Shown: one piece after another, positions 34,451 through 43,692 of the stretch
How the letters are laid out: each line of letters opens with the position of its first letter
How positions within the stretch are numbered: position 1 is the stretch's first letter
Assembly (NCBI RefSeq): GCF_000718305.1
Contig: NZ_JOFQ01000025.1
Coordinates: 24,740 to 88,739, forward strand
DNA: 64,000 nucleotides
Source of the DNA: Streptomyces niger
GTDB taxonomy: Bacteria > Actinomycetota > Actinomycetes > Streptomycetales > Streptomycetaceae
Direction: 5' to 3'
Program-made: the position numbers and the translations under genes
Notes under the pieces: generated by a model
What the model was told of the DNA's origin: nothing
What the model saw: only the letters and a program-made list of their open reading frames with translations
Database searches by the model: none

Positions 34451-36039
34451 GGGGTGGTGCCTCGCATCGTGGGGAGGGGGGAACCCGTCGGTCCGGGGGT
34501 GGTGCGAACCGCCGCGGCGATGGCATCGGCGAGGCGGTCGAGTACGGCGTCGGCCTGTTCGTCGGTGAGGGTGAGCGGCGGGAGCAGGCGGACGACTGCG
34601 GCGCCGCGGCCGCCCAGCTCCACGATCAGGCCGCGGTCGAGGCACTGCTGCTGGACCTCGGCGGCGAGCCGGGAGGCGGGCGGCGGCGCGCCGTCGGCCC
34701 CCACCGGGCCCGCCGGCTCGACCAGTTCGACGCCGAGCATCAGCCCCCGGCCGCGGACGTCGCCGATGCAGTCGTGGTGGGCGGCCAGTTCTCGCAACCG
34801 TGCGAGCATCCGTGCGCCCAGTTCCGCGGCGTGTGCGGCGAGGCCGTTCTCGCGTACGTACGCGAGGGTCGCGGCGCCGGCCGCCATGGCGAGCTGGTTG
34901 CCGCGGAACGTGCCGGCGTGCGTGCCGGGGCGCCAGGTGTCCAGCTCCTCGCGGTAGACGATCACCGCGAGCGGGAGGCTGCCGCCGATGGCCTTGGAGA
35001 GGACGAGGACGTCGGGAACGATGCCGCTGTGCTCGACGGCCCAGAAGGCGCCGGTCCGGCCGACGCCCGTCTGCACCTCGTCGACGATGAGCGGGACATC
35101 GTGCGCCGCGGTGATCTCGCGCATCCGCCGCAGCCAGCTGTCGGGTGCGGGGATCACACCGCCTTCGCCCTGCACGGGCTCCAGGATCATGGCCGCCGGC
35201 CGTGGCACACCGCTCTTGGGGTCGGCGAGGGCGTTCTCCGCCCAGCGCGCCGCCAGTTCGGCACCGCGCTCGGCATGATGGGCACCGCGCTCGGCGTCAC
35301 CGACGGCGCGCCCGGCGGCCTCCGCTCCCCCGCCATCGATGCCCTGTCCGATATCAGTGCCCCGCACGATGTCGGTGCCCCGCACGACTTCGGTGCCCCG
35401 CACGATGTCGGTGCCCCGCACGACTTCGGTGCCCCGCTCGGTACCGGAGTCCGGCCTGATGTCGCGTGCGCCGCCGGTCCCGAAGGGGCAGCGGTAGGCG
35501 TACGGATACGGGAGACGGGTCACGGAGGTGTCGCGCGCGCCCCCGGACGCGGCGAGCGCCCCCGCCGTCATGCCGTGGTACGCGCCGGTGAACGCCATCA
35601 GACCGCTGCGGCCGGTCGCGGTCCGTACGAGTGTCAGCGCGGCCTCGACGGCGTCCGTGCCGGCCGGACCGCAGAACTGCACCTTCCCGTGCTCGGCCAG
35701 CTCCCGCGGCAGGGTGGCGAACAGCTCGCTGGTGAAGGCGTCCTTCACAGGGGTGGCGAGGTCCAGGACGTGCAGCGGGGCGCCGGAGTCCAGGACGGCG
35801 CGGATCGCTTCGAGCACGACGGGGTGGTTGTGCCCCAGCGCCAGGGTGCCGGCGCCGGAGAGGCAGTCGAGGTAGCGGCGGCCGTCCGCGCCCTCGATCG
35901 TCAGCCCGCGGGCGCGGACCGGGACGATGGGCAGCGAACGCGCGTAGGTGCGGGCGGCGGATTCGCGGAGCGACTGCCTCCGCAGGATCTGCTCACGGTC
36001 CAGCGGTGGTGCCATCGACGGAGGCTGGGTCAAGGCCAC
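34447..36039 (-). CDS. Diaminobutyrate-2-oxoglutarate aminotransferase-type enzyme (class III PLP)
   Basis: A 530-residue class III aminotransferase resembling the 2,4-diaminobutyrate aminotransferases that begin siderophore and ectoine pathways (RhbA, EctB). Seen: FCGPAGTDAVEAALTLVRTATG near residue 122, FTGAYHGMTAGAL near 150, VPLIVDEVQTGVGRTG near 310, and the PLP lysine in VLVLSKAIGGSLPLAV near 345. Relatives are about 425-460 residues; the excess is mostly a repeat-rich insertion near residues 195-260 (EVVRGTDIVRGT repeated) coded by 18-bp repeats. The GTG at 36039 has AGGAGGA upstream; ATG 36015 is an alternative. First gene of the siderophore operon. Confidence 0.87.
   Translation of the reverse strand: MALTQPPSMAPPLDREQILRRQSLRESAARTYARSLPIVPVRARGLTIEGADGRRYLDCLSGAGTLALGHNHPVVLEAIRAVLDSGAPLHVLDLATPVKDAFTSELFATLPRELAEHGKVQFCGPAGTDAVEAALTLVRTATGRSGLMAFTGAYHGMTAGALAASGGARDTSVTRLPYPYAYRCPFGTGGARDIRPDSGTERGTEVVRGTDIVRGTEVVRGTDIVRGTDIGQGIDGGGAEAAGRAVGDAERGAHHAERGAELAARWAENALADPKSGVPRPAAMILEPVQGEGGVIPAPDSWLRRMREITAAHDVPLIVDEVQTGVGRTGAFWAVEHSGIVPDVLVLSKAIGGSLPLAVIVYREELDTWRPGTHAGTFRGNQLAMAAGAATLAYVRENGLAAHAAELGARMLARLRELAAHHDCIGDVRGRGLMLGVELVEPAGPVGADGAPPPASRLAAEVQQQCLDRGLIVELGGRGAAVVRLLPPLTLTDEQADAVLDRLADAIAAAVRTTPGPTGSPLPTMRGTTP
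35363..35434. repeat. 36-bp repeat (two copies) inside the aminotransferase gene
   Basis: Four 18-mers alternate as CGCACGATGTCGGTGCCC and CGCACGACTTCGGTGCCC, making two perfect 36-bp copies at 35363-35398 and 35399-35434. They keep the reading frame and encode the insertion in the protein. Confidence 0.95.
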
Positions 36040-36395
36040 GGCGGTGTTGTCCTCCTGCTGCTCAACGGACCACCGGAGCGCCTCGCGGCGGCGGTGGCCG
36101 GCTGTGTGGGCCGTCCCGTGAACACGAAACGGCCGTCCCCCGTACGTACCAACGACGTCACGGGCACCGGATCACGGCCTCGGCAAAGATCCTTGGCGAC
36201 CGGAACCGCGGACCCGCCCGGTGCCGTCCCCCACGGCACCGGCATAGTGGGGCTCTGCATTCCGGACCGGCCACCAGAACCAACGAAACGGTCCGAACAA
36301 GTCCATATCGATCGCCAACGGTCGCCGAACGACCGCCTTCAGGGTCGTCGCGTTCGCCGTTCCGGTCGCCGAACACCTCCAGGGGGAAGCCACTC
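36040..36395. promoter_or_regulatory. Divergent promoter region of the siderophore operon and the peptidase gene
   Basis: 356 bp with no gene. It must contain the promoter of the siderophore operon. I searched by eye for the Streptomyces iron-box (TTAGGTTAGGCTCACCTAA type) and found nothing close, so iron control, if any, is not evident from sequence. Confidence 0.5.
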
Positions 36396-37622
36396 ATGCG
36401 ATCCATCCGCCCGTCCGCCGCCCGCCCACGTGGCGGACGGAGATCCACGCGCGGCGTCCGTCCGGCCGTCGCCGCGGCCGCGCTGGTCGGCGCGCTGGCG
36501 CTGACCGCGACCGCCTGCGGCCCCTCGGGGGACGACGCCGGTTCGCAGCCCGACCAGACCGCCGTGGAACAGCCGGGCGGGGACAAGCTGAAGATCCCGC
36601 AGGAGTTGCAGGACAAGCTCAAGGACCTCGGCGTCAATCTGGACGACTGGAAGCACGGCGAGTGGAAGAACTGGGACAAGAAGAAGTGGCTGCGCGAGGC
36701 GGGCCAGTTCGTGAACCCCTACATCAAGGGGCTGTGGGACCCGGACCGCATGAAGGACGCGGAGCAGCCCGACAAGCCGGTCGAGCCGGAGGACATCTCC
36801 GGTGACCAGGGCGTCACCGACCCCGAGCCGGCGCCCGTGAAGGCCCAGCCGGTGAGCGCCCCGTACAGCTCCAACGCGCCCGGCGTGGGCAAGGTGTTCT
36901 TCGACAGCCCCGAAGGCTCGATGGTCTGCTCGGCCGCGGTGGTCGAGGACCCGGCGCACCCGGGCAAGTCGAATCTGGTGTGGACGGCGGGCCACTGCGT
37001 GCACGCCGGCAAGAACGGCGGCTGGTACCGCAACATCGCGTTCGTGCCCTCGTACAACGACAGCGCCAAGTCGGGTGCCGAGCTGCAGGGTGCCACGAAG
37101 GAGCAGCTGGCCCCGAAGGGCGTGTTCTGGGCCGACGCCGCGCAGACCTCGCAGCAGTGGATCGACCAGGGCGCGAAGACCGGCGGCCAGGGCGCCCCGT
37201 ACGACTTCGCCGTGCTGCACGTGAAGCCGGAGGCGGGGAACACCAAGTCGCTGGAGGAGACGGTGGGCACGGCCTACCCGGTGCAGTTCAACGCGCCGGC
37301 CGTGCCGAAGATCCCGTCGATGACCGCGCAGGGCTACCCGGCCGCGAAGCCGTTCGACGGCCAGACGCTGCAGCAGTGCCCGTCGAAGCCCGGCCGGCTG
37401 TCGCTGGACGCCGGGCAGCCGACGATGTACCGGATCGGCTGCACCATGACCGCGGGCTCCTCCGGCGGCCCCTGGTTCGCCAAGGACCAGCAGGGCCGCA
37501 CGGCGCTGGTGTCCAACACCTCGATCGGGCCGGTGACGGCCGACTGGCTGGCCGGGCCGCACCTGGGCGCGGAGGCCAAGGGTGTGTACGAGTCGGTCAG
37601 CAAGAAGTTCGCCGGCCGGTGA
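36396..37622 (+). CDS. Secreted trypsin-like serine peptidase, probable lipoprotein
   Basis: A 408-residue exported protease. The N-terminus has a basic region with paired Arg, a hydrophobic stretch and a lipobox-like LTATAC ending at Cys41, so it is probably anchored to the membrane outer face. The chymotrypsin-type triad is seen as His in VWTAGHCVHA near residue 197, Asp in YDFAVLHV near 270, and Ser in TAGSSGGPWF near 353. Between signal and domain is a Trp/Lys-rich segment (DDWKHGEWKNWDKKKW) of unknown use. The ATG at 36396 is preceded by AGGGGGAAG. A hairpin follows the stop. Its physiological substrate is unknown. Confidence 0.9.
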   Translation: MRSIRPSAARPRGGRRSTRGVRPAVAAAALVGALALTATACGPSGDDAGSQPDQTAVEQPGGDKLKIPQELQDKLKDLGVNLDDWKHGEWKNWDKKKWLREAGQFVNPYIKGLWDPDRMKDAEQPDKPVEPEDISGDQGVTDPEPAPVKAQPVSAPYSSNAPGVGKVFFDSPEGSMVCSAAVVEDPAHPGKSNLVWTAGHCVHAGKNGGWYRNIAFVPSYNDSAKSGAELQGATKEQLAPKGVFWADAAQTSQQWIDQGAKTGGQGAPYDFAVLHVKPEAGNTKSLEETVGTAYPVQFNAPAVPKIPSMTAQGYPAAKPFDGQTLQQCPSKPGRLSLDAGQPTMYRIGCTMTAGSSGGPWFAKDQQGRTALVSNTSIGPVTADWLAGPHLGAEAKGVYESVSKKFAGR

Positions 37623-37653
37623 CGGACACGGCGTCCCGCTAGCGGACATGCGC

Positions 37654-37687
37654 GAGGGCCCGCTCCCCGTCAGGGGGGCGGGCCCTC
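37654..37687. terminator. Hairpin between the peptidase gene and hflX
   Basis: GAGGGCCCGC at 37654-37663 pairs with 37678-37687, and four further G-C pairs extend it with one bulge. It separates convergent genes. Confidence 0.85.
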
Positions 37688-37719
37688 GTCGGTCGTACGG
37701 CGCCACGGGCGCGGGCGCG

Positions 37720-39219
37720 TCAGCTGCCGGCGACCGCCGGTACGTACGGCTGCAGCTCCGCCGCCAGCTCCTCGTGCACGCGAGCCTTGAGGACCGTGCC
37801 CTCCGCGGTGTGCTCCTCGGAGATCACCTCGCCCTCGGCGTGCGCCCGCGAGACGAGCTGGCCGTGGGTGTAGGGCACCAGGGCCTCGATCTCGACGCTG
37901 GGCCGCGGCAGCTCCTCGTCCAGCAGGGCGAGCAGCTCGTCGATGCCCTGGCCCGTACGGGCGGAGACCAGCATGGCGTGCTTCTCCTGGCGCAGCAGGC
38001 GCTGCAGCACCAGCGGATCGGCCGCGTCCGCCTTGTTGATCACCACGATCTCCGGCACGTCCTGCGCACCGACGTCGCGGATCACCTCGCGGACGGCCGC
38101 CAGCTGCTCCTCGGGCACCGGGTGCGAGCCGTCGACCACGTGCAGGATGAGGTCGGAGTCGCCGACCTCCTCCATCGTGGAGCGGAACGCCTCGACGAGG
38201 TGGTGCGGGAGGTGCCGGACGAAGCCGACCGTGTCGGCGAGGGTGTAGAGCCGCCCGCTGGGCGTCTCGGCCCGCCGGACGGTCGGGTCCAGGGTGGCGA
38301 ACAGGGCGTTCTCCACCAGGACACCGGCGCCGGTGAGGCGGTTGAGCAGCGAGGACTTGCCCGCGTTGGTGTAGCCGGCGATGGCGACCGAGGGGACCTT
38401 GTTGCGGCGGCGTTCCTGGCGCTTGATGTCGCGCCCGGTCTTCATCTCCGCGATCTCCCGGCGCATCTTCGCCATCTTCTCGCGGATCCGCCGGCGGTCC
38501 GTCTCGATCTTGGTCTCACCGGGACCACGGGTGGCCATGCCGCCGCCCGCCGAGCCGGAGCCACCGCCACCCATCTGCCGGGACAGCGACTGGCCCCAGC
38601 CACGCAGCCGGGGCAGCATGTACTGCATCTGTGCCAGCGCCACCTGCGCCTTGCCCTCTCGGGACTTGGCGTGCTGGGCGAAGATGTCGAGGATCAGGGC
38701 GGTCCGGTCGACCACCTTGACCTTGACGACGTCCTCCAGGTGAATCAGCTGGCCGGGGCTCAGCTCACCGTCGCAGACGACGGTGTCGGCGCCGGACTCC
38801 AGGACGATGTCCCGCAGCTCCTGGGCCTTGCCGGAGCCGATGTACGTCGCCGGGTCCGGCTTGTCACGGCGCTGGACCACACCGTCCAGCACCAGCGCGC
38901 CCGCGGTCTCCGCCAGGGCGGCCAGCTCCGCGAGGGAGTTCTCCGCGTCCTGCACCGTCCCGGAGGTCCATACGCCGACCAGTACCACGCGCTCCAGGCG
39001 CAGCTGCCGGTACTCGACCTCGGTGACGTCCTCGAGCTCGGTGGAGAGGCCCGCCACCCGGCGCAGTGCCGCGCGCTCGGAACGGTCGTACTGGTCGCCG
39101 TCACGCGCCCCGTCGATCTCGTGGCTCCAGGCGACGTCCTCTTCCATCAGGGCGTCGGCCCGAAGGCTCTCGTGGAGGCGCTGTCGGTCCTGCTGAGGAA
39201 GGGAAGAAGAGGAGGTCAT
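37720..39219 (-). CDS. hflX: Ribosome-associated GTPase HflX
   Basis: A 499-residue HflX, a GTPase that splits or rescues stalled 70S ribosomes after stress. The N-terminal domain includes ATYIGSGKAQEL near residue 120 and the glycine-rich linker QMGGGGSGSAGGG near 230. The G domain has GYTNAGKSSLLNRL (G1) near 285, DTVGFVRHLPH (G3) and VVINKADA (G4). The ATG at 39219 has AAGGA five bases upstream; a longer frame adds 43 unlike residues. It is transcribed towards the protease gene and probably on its own. Confidence 0.95.
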   Translation of the reverse strand: MTSSSSLPQQDRQRLHESLRADALMEEDVAWSHEIDGARDGDQYDRSERAALRRVAGLSTELEDVTEVEYRQLRLERVVLVGVWTSGTVQDAENSLAELAALAETAGALVLDGVVQRRDKPDPATYIGSGKAQELRDIVLESGADTVVCDGELSPGQLIHLEDVVKVKVVDRTALILDIFAQHAKSREGKAQVALAQMQYMLPRLRGWGQSLSRQMGGGGSGSAGGGMATRGPGETKIETDRRRIREKMAKMRREIAEMKTGRDIKRQERRRNKVPSVAIAGYTNAGKSSLLNRLTGAGVLVENALFATLDPTVRRAETPSGRLYTLADTVGFVRHLPHHLVEAFRSTMEEVGDSDLILHVVDGSHPVPEEQLAAVREVIRDVGAQDVPEIVVINKADAADPLVLQRLLRQEKHAMLVSARTGQGIDELLALLDEELPRPSVEIEALVPYTHGQLVSRAHAEGEVISEEHTAEGTVLKARVHEELAAELQPYVPAVAGS

Positions 39220-39424
39220 TTGATCCTTTGTGTCGTTGGGACGTCCCGGAATCGGGCCTGCGGAGCCCGGGGACTCTCGATCGTGACAACGTCCGGGCGC
39301 TCCAGGAGATTCCCGGCGGCCCCGGCGTCGGCCCGTCGATGGTCGCACGGCGGGTGAGGCCCGTCACGCGAGTTTTCCTGTTCGGTCATTGTCCCTGGTG
39401 AGCAGGGCGGTGCCGGCCCCGGGG

Positions 39425-40975
39425 TCAGGAGGAGCGGGCCTTTCCGGGTCCGGTCTCCTTCTGGTCCTTCTTGACGTGCCAGTCCGGGTGGCCGGGCATC
39501 GGCGGGGTGCGGGTGTCGTAGAGCCAGGCGTGCAGGAAGCCGGACAGGTCCTTGCCGTGGATGCGGGAGGCCAGGGCGATGAAGTCACCGGTCCCGACGA
39601 CGCCGTCCCGGTGCTGCGCGAACCAGCTGCGCTCCAGACGGTCGAAGGCGGCGGCGCCCATCCGCTCCCGCAGCGCATAGAGGGCGAGTGCGCTGCCGTC
39701 GTAGATCACGGGGCGGAAGAGGCTGACCTTCTGGCCCTTCTCGGGGATCTTGGGCGCGGCCGGCGGCCCACCCGTGGCCCGCCAGGCGTCGGACTGCTCG
39801 TAGGCGCGCTTCATGCGCTGCTCCATCGGGGCCTTGCCCTTGCTCGCGCGGTCGGCGTAGAGCGCTTCGTACCAGGTGGCGTGCGATTCGTTCAGCCACA
39901 CGTCGGACCAGGTGCGGGGCGAGACGCTGTCGCCGAACCACTGGTGTGCCAGCTCGTGCACCATCAGTGACTCCACGTACCAGGCCGGGATCCTGTCCAT
40001 GGTGAAGAGGCGCTTCTCGAACAGGGAGAGGGTCTGGGTCTCCAGCTCGAAGCCGGTCGCGGCATCGGCCATCAGGACGCCGTACGTCTCGAACGGGTAG
40101 CGGCCCACCTGGCGCTCCAGCCAGGCGATCTGCCCGGGCGTCTTCGCGAGCCAGGGTTCCAGCTTCGTCCGCTCGGCGGCCGGTACGACGTCCCTCAGGG
40201 GGAGCCCGTGCGGGCCCTGCCGGCGGACGACGGCGGACCTGCCCAATGAGACCTGGACCAGTTCGGTGGCCATCGGGTGCATCGAGCGGTACGTCCACGT
40301 GGTGGCGGGGCCGCGGACGCTGCGCCCCAGGGGCAGGCCGTTGGCGACGGCCGTGACGCCCCGGGGAGCGGTGATCCGGAAGGTGAAGGCGGCCTTGTCC
40401 GAGGGGTGGTCGTTGCTCGGGAAGACGCGGTGGGCGGCGTCCGCTTGGTTGGCCATCACCAGCCCGTCGCCCGTACGGATCCAGCCGCCGTCCTTCGCGC
40501 CCTTGGGGTCGCTGGTGTGTCGCACCACGATGCGCAGGACCTGACCGGGTTCGACGGGATGCGCCGGGGTCACCACGAGGTCCTCGCCGTGCGACGCGTG
40601 GCGTGCGGGGAGGCCGTTGACCTCCACGGACCGCACGGCGCCGCGGGCGAAGTCGAGATTGACGCGGTCCAGGTGGTCGGTGGCCCGGGCGGTGATCGTG
40701 GTGACGGCGTCCAGCGGGGCGTCGTTCTTCCCGGAGTACTTCAGGGCGATGTCGTACGCGTCGACGTCGTAGCCGGGGTTGCCGAGGTGCGGGTAGAGGC
40801 GGTCGCCGATCCCCTGGGGGCCGGGCTCCGGCGCGCCCGCCGCGAGGAGGGCGCCGACGGCCAGCGCTGCCGGGGCGGCGCGGCGGAGGGCCGCGAGGCG
40901 GTGCGGGGCGGCGGGGCGCGGACGGCCCGGCGCCTGGCGGGTGGGGGACGCGGTACGGCGGGACGTAAAGGGCAT
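39425..40975 (-). CDS. Secreted M1-family metallopeptidase (aminopeptidase N-like)
   Basis: A 516-residue zinc peptidase. The N-terminal 50 residues are basic then Ala/Leu-rich (LRRAAPAALAVGALLAAGAP), consistent with a signal peptide. The domain starts with the M1 beta-barrel (YDVDAYDIALKYSGK). The zinc site is VHELAHQWFGD near residue 355 and the third ligand lies in WLNESHATWYE about 19 residues later. It is shorter than housekeeping aminopeptidase N (about 850), as in other short secreted M1 proteins of Streptomyces. The role is likely peptide scavenging. It has its own upstream region. Confidence 0.92.
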   Translation of the reverse strand: MPFTSRRTASPTRQAPGRPRPAAPHRLAALRRAAPAALAVGALLAAGAPEPGPQGIGDRLYPHLGNPGYDVDAYDIALKYSGKNDAPLDAVTTITARATDHLDRVNLDFARGAVRSVEVNGLPARHASHGEDLVVTPAHPVEPGQVLRIVVRHTSDPKGAKDGGWIRTGDGLVMANQADAAHRVFPSNDHPSDKAAFTFRITAPRGVTAVANGLPLGRSVRGPATTWTYRSMHPMATELVQVSLGRSAVVRRQGPHGLPLRDVVPAAERTKLEPWLAKTPGQIAWLERQVGRYPFETYGVLMADAATGFELETQTLSLFEKRLFTMDRIPAWYVESLMVHELAHQWFGDSVSPRTWSDVWLNESHATWYEALYADRASKGKAPMEQRMKRAYEQSDAWRATGGPPAAPKIPEKGQKVSLFRPVIYDGSALALYALRERMGAAAFDRLERSWFAQHRDGVVGTGDFIALASRIHGKDLSGFLHAWLYDTRTPPMPGHPDWHVKKDQKETGPGKARSS

Positions 40976-41047
40976 GCGATACCGCTACCAGCACGGTCAC
41001 CTCGGGTCGCGGCGGCGCGGCAGCGCGGCACCCGAATGAGCGGTTCC

Positions 41048-41081
41048 GGCCGCTTCCCGGGCGCGTCGCCGGGAAGCGGCC
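41048..41081. terminator. Terminator hairpin downstream of rshA
   Basis: A perfect 13-bp stem, 41048-41060 with 41069-41081 (GGCCGCTTCCCGG), and an 8-base loop. It follows the rshA stop on the minus strand and separates it from the M1 peptidase gene. Confidence 0.87.
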
Positions 41082-41156
41082 CGCGTGCCTCCGAAGGGGT
41101 GCGTCGGCTCCTTGGGAGGGCGGTCCCCCGGAGGAGGGCTCCTTCGGGCGGCTCCT

Positions 41157-43475
41157 TCAGTAGCGGAGGGTCGCGGCCGGTTCGTTGCGGCCCGCGCGCA
41201 GCACGTCGAAGACGCCCGGCACCTGGCGCATCGCGCGCATCAGGGTGGGCAGTTCCGCGGCGTCCGGGAGGTGCAGCGTGTATGTGTGCCGCACCCGTTG
41301 CTCGCGGGGCGGTTCCACGTCCGCGGAGACGACGGCGGCGCCCTGCGCGGCGATGACCTCGGTGAGGTCGGCCAGCAGGCGGGGGCGGCTGAACGCCTCG
41401 GCGAGCAGCGTGACCCGGCAGCCCTGGTCGGGGGCTGCCGAGCGCCGCCACTGCACTCCTACGGGGGCCCGTCCGGCGGCCGCCATCCGGGCCACGGCCG
41501 GGCAGAGGGCACGGTGCACGGTCACGGCGCCACCGCGTACGGCGAAGCCGGTGACCTTGTCGGGTGGTACGGGAGTGCAGCAGCCGGCCAGCCGGACCGT
41601 GGCGTCGGGGAGGTCGGCGACGGCGGGGACGGGCGGGCGGGGGCGGCGCGCCTCGGAGGCCGGGCAGGCCTCGTCCTGGTCGGCGTCGCCCGCCTCGTCG
41701 GCGGTGGTCTCCGGCGCGTGGCGGAGGTCGTTCCCGGCGCCGCCCATGAAGCGCTCCGCCTCGTCGGCCGCTTCGCGCTCCGCGCGCTCGGCACCCGGGT
41801 GGGCGGTGAGCCAGCGGGAGATGGCGAGGCGGGCCGCGGGGGTGCGCGCGTACTCCAGCCACTGCGGGGAGGGGCCGGCAGCGGAGTCCGGTGCCATGAG
41901 CAGATGGAGGATGTCGCCGTCGCGGAGGACCGTCGAGAGGGTCGCCAGGCGGCCGTTCACCCGCGCACCGATGCAACAGTGCGCCCCGGCTCCATGGAGT
42001 GCGTACGCGGCGTCCACGCAGCTCGCGCCGGCCGGCAGCCGGAACGCACCACGGTCGCCGGAGTCCTCGCCCGCCTCGCGCGCCGCGTCCGCGCCCGCCC
42101 CGAAGCCGGCGTCCGCGCGGAAGACGGTGATCTCCCGGTCCTCCGCCAGGTCGTCGCGGAGCGAGGTCCAGAACGTGTCCGGGTCGGGCGCGACCCGCTG
42201 CCACTCCAGCAGCCGCGAGAGCCAGCCGGGGCGGGTCGGGTCCACCCGTTCCCCGTCGCCGGTCTCCGCGCCCTCCTGGGGGCCGTACGGGCCGCCCTCG
42301 GCGGGCACGTGCGGATCGCCCAGCGCCACCACGCCGGCCTCGGCGACCCGGTGCATCCGGTGGGTCCGAATGAGCGTTTCGGCAATGTGGCCGTCCTCGC
42401 TCATCACGGCCGTGTGCAGGGACTGGTACAGGTTGAACTTGGGCGTCGCGATGAAGTCCTTGAACTCCGAGACGACCGGCGTGAAGCAGGTGTGCAGCTC
42501 GCCCAGGACGGCGTAGCAGTCCGCGTCCTCGGCGACCAGCACCAGCAGCCGCCCCAGGTCCGCGCCGGTCAGCTCGCCGCGCCGTATCCGCACGCGGTGC
42601 ACGGACACGAAGTGCCGCGGCCGGACGTGGACTTCGGCGTCGATGCCGGCCTCGTGCAGCACCGTACGCATGCTGTCGGCGACGTCCGCGAGCGGGTCCG
42701 GGCGCTCGGCATGGCGCAGCACGAGGGTGCGGGTCGCCGCGTACTCCTCGGGGTGCAGGATCGCGAAGACCAGGTCCTCCAGCTCGGTCTTGAGCGCCTG
42801 GACGCCGAGCCGCTCGGCGAGCGGGATGAGCACGTCACGGGTGACCTTGGCGATCCTCGCCTGCTTCTCGGGCCGCATCACGCCGAGGGTGCGCATGTTG
42901 TGCAGCCGGTCGGCGAGCTTGATCGTCATCACGCGGACGTCGTTGCCGGTGGCCAGCAGCATCTTGCGGAAGGTCTCCGGCTCGGCGGCGGCACCGTAGT
43001 CGACCTTCTCCAGCTTGGTGACGCCGTCGACGAGGAAGCGCACCTCCGCGCCGAACTCGGCGCCCACCTGATCGAGCGTCACCTCCGTGTCCTCGACCGT
43101 GTCGTGCAGCAGCGAAGCGGTCAACGACGTGGTCTCCGCGCCCAGTTCGGCGAGGATGAGCGTCACGGCGAGAGGGTGGGTGATGTACGGCTCGCCACTC
43201 TTGCGCATCTGTCCGCGGTGCGAGGACTCGGCGAGGGCGTACGCCTTGCTGAGGACGTCGAGATCGGCGTCCGGGTGGTGGGCCCGGTGGACCTTGGCGA
43301 CGTGCTCCAGGGCGTCGGGCAGGCCGTCACGCGGGGCGGGCCCCAACAGCGCCGCGCGGCCGAACCGGCGCAGGCCTCTCAGTTCCAGCCGGGGGCGGCC
43401 GCGTTTGCGGACCGCAGCCCCTGCCGGGTGAAGCTCTGCGGGCGCACCGCTGGGTTCAGTGGCCTCTGCGCTCAT
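41157..43475 (-). CDS. rshA: RelA/SpoT homologue (bifunctional (p)ppGpp enzyme)
   Basis: A 772-residue long RSH protein. The order is HD hydrolase domain (YITHPLAVTLILAELGAET, SLLHDTVEDTEVTLD, IKLADRLHNMRTLG), synthetase domain (VSEFKDFIATPKFNLYQSLHTAVM near residue 350), TGS domain near 470, a low-complexity spacer, and a C-terminal ACT domain ending at LRAGRNEPAATLRY. The HD ligands are intact, so hydrolase activity is expected. The synthetase half is more divergent than in RelA (VRPRHFVSVHRVRI where RPKHxYSIxxK is usual). Position next to dapF and hflX matches rshA of S. coelicolor, the second RSH besides relA. It adjusts the stringent response. Confidence 0.92.
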   Translation of the reverse strand: MSAEATEPSGAPAELHPAGAAVRKRGRPRLELRGLRRFGRAALLGPAPRDGLPDALEHVAKVHRAHHPDADLDVLSKAYALAESSHRGQMRKSGEPYITHPLAVTLILAELGAETTSLTASLLHDTVEDTEVTLDQVGAEFGAEVRFLVDGVTKLEKVDYGAAAEPETFRKMLLATGNDVRVMTIKLADRLHNMRTLGVMRPEKQARIAKVTRDVLIPLAERLGVQALKTELEDLVFAILHPEEYAATRTLVLRHAERPDPLADVADSMRTVLHEAGIDAEVHVRPRHFVSVHRVRIRRGELTGADLGRLLVLVAEDADCYAVLGELHTCFTPVVSEFKDFIATPKFNLYQSLHTAVMSEDGHIAETLIRTHRMHRVAEAGVVALGDPHVPAEGGPYGPQEGAETGDGERVDPTRPGWLSRLLEWQRVAPDPDTFWTSLRDDLAEDREITVFRADAGFGAGADAAREAGEDSGDRGAFRLPAGASCVDAAYALHGAGAHCCIGARVNGRLATLSTVLRDGDILHLLMAPDSAAGPSPQWLEYARTPAARLAISRWLTAHPGAERAEREAADEAERFMGGAGNDLRHAPETTADEAGDADQDEACPASEARRPRPPVPAVADLPDATVRLAGCCTPVPPDKVTGFAVRGGAVTVHRALCPAVARMAAAGRAPVGVQWRRSAAPDQGCRVTLLAEAFSRPRLLADLTEVIAAQGAAVVSADVEPPREQRVRHTYTLHLPDAAELPTLMRAMRQVPGVFDVLRAGRNEPAATLRY

Positions 43476-43692
43476 GGGGCACCTCCGGCAGCATCGACCG
43501 GCGGCCGGACGCGATCAGGCGGTGACGGCGGTGTCCGGGCCGGTGCTTGATGCTACCGAGCCCATCACGCACCGCTCACCGCCTCTCGCCCAGAGTGAAA
43601 CGGATCACCCATTCGAGCGAAACTTCAGCCACAGCCGTTACCGTCCGCACCCGACTCCCGGGCTCCTCCCGGCGTCGGCCGGACGGGGCCCC

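Noticed and set aside
36040..36395. Iron-box expected before the siderophore operon
   Set aside because: No sequence close to the known TTAGGTTAGGCTCACCTAA box was found by eye, so none is reported.
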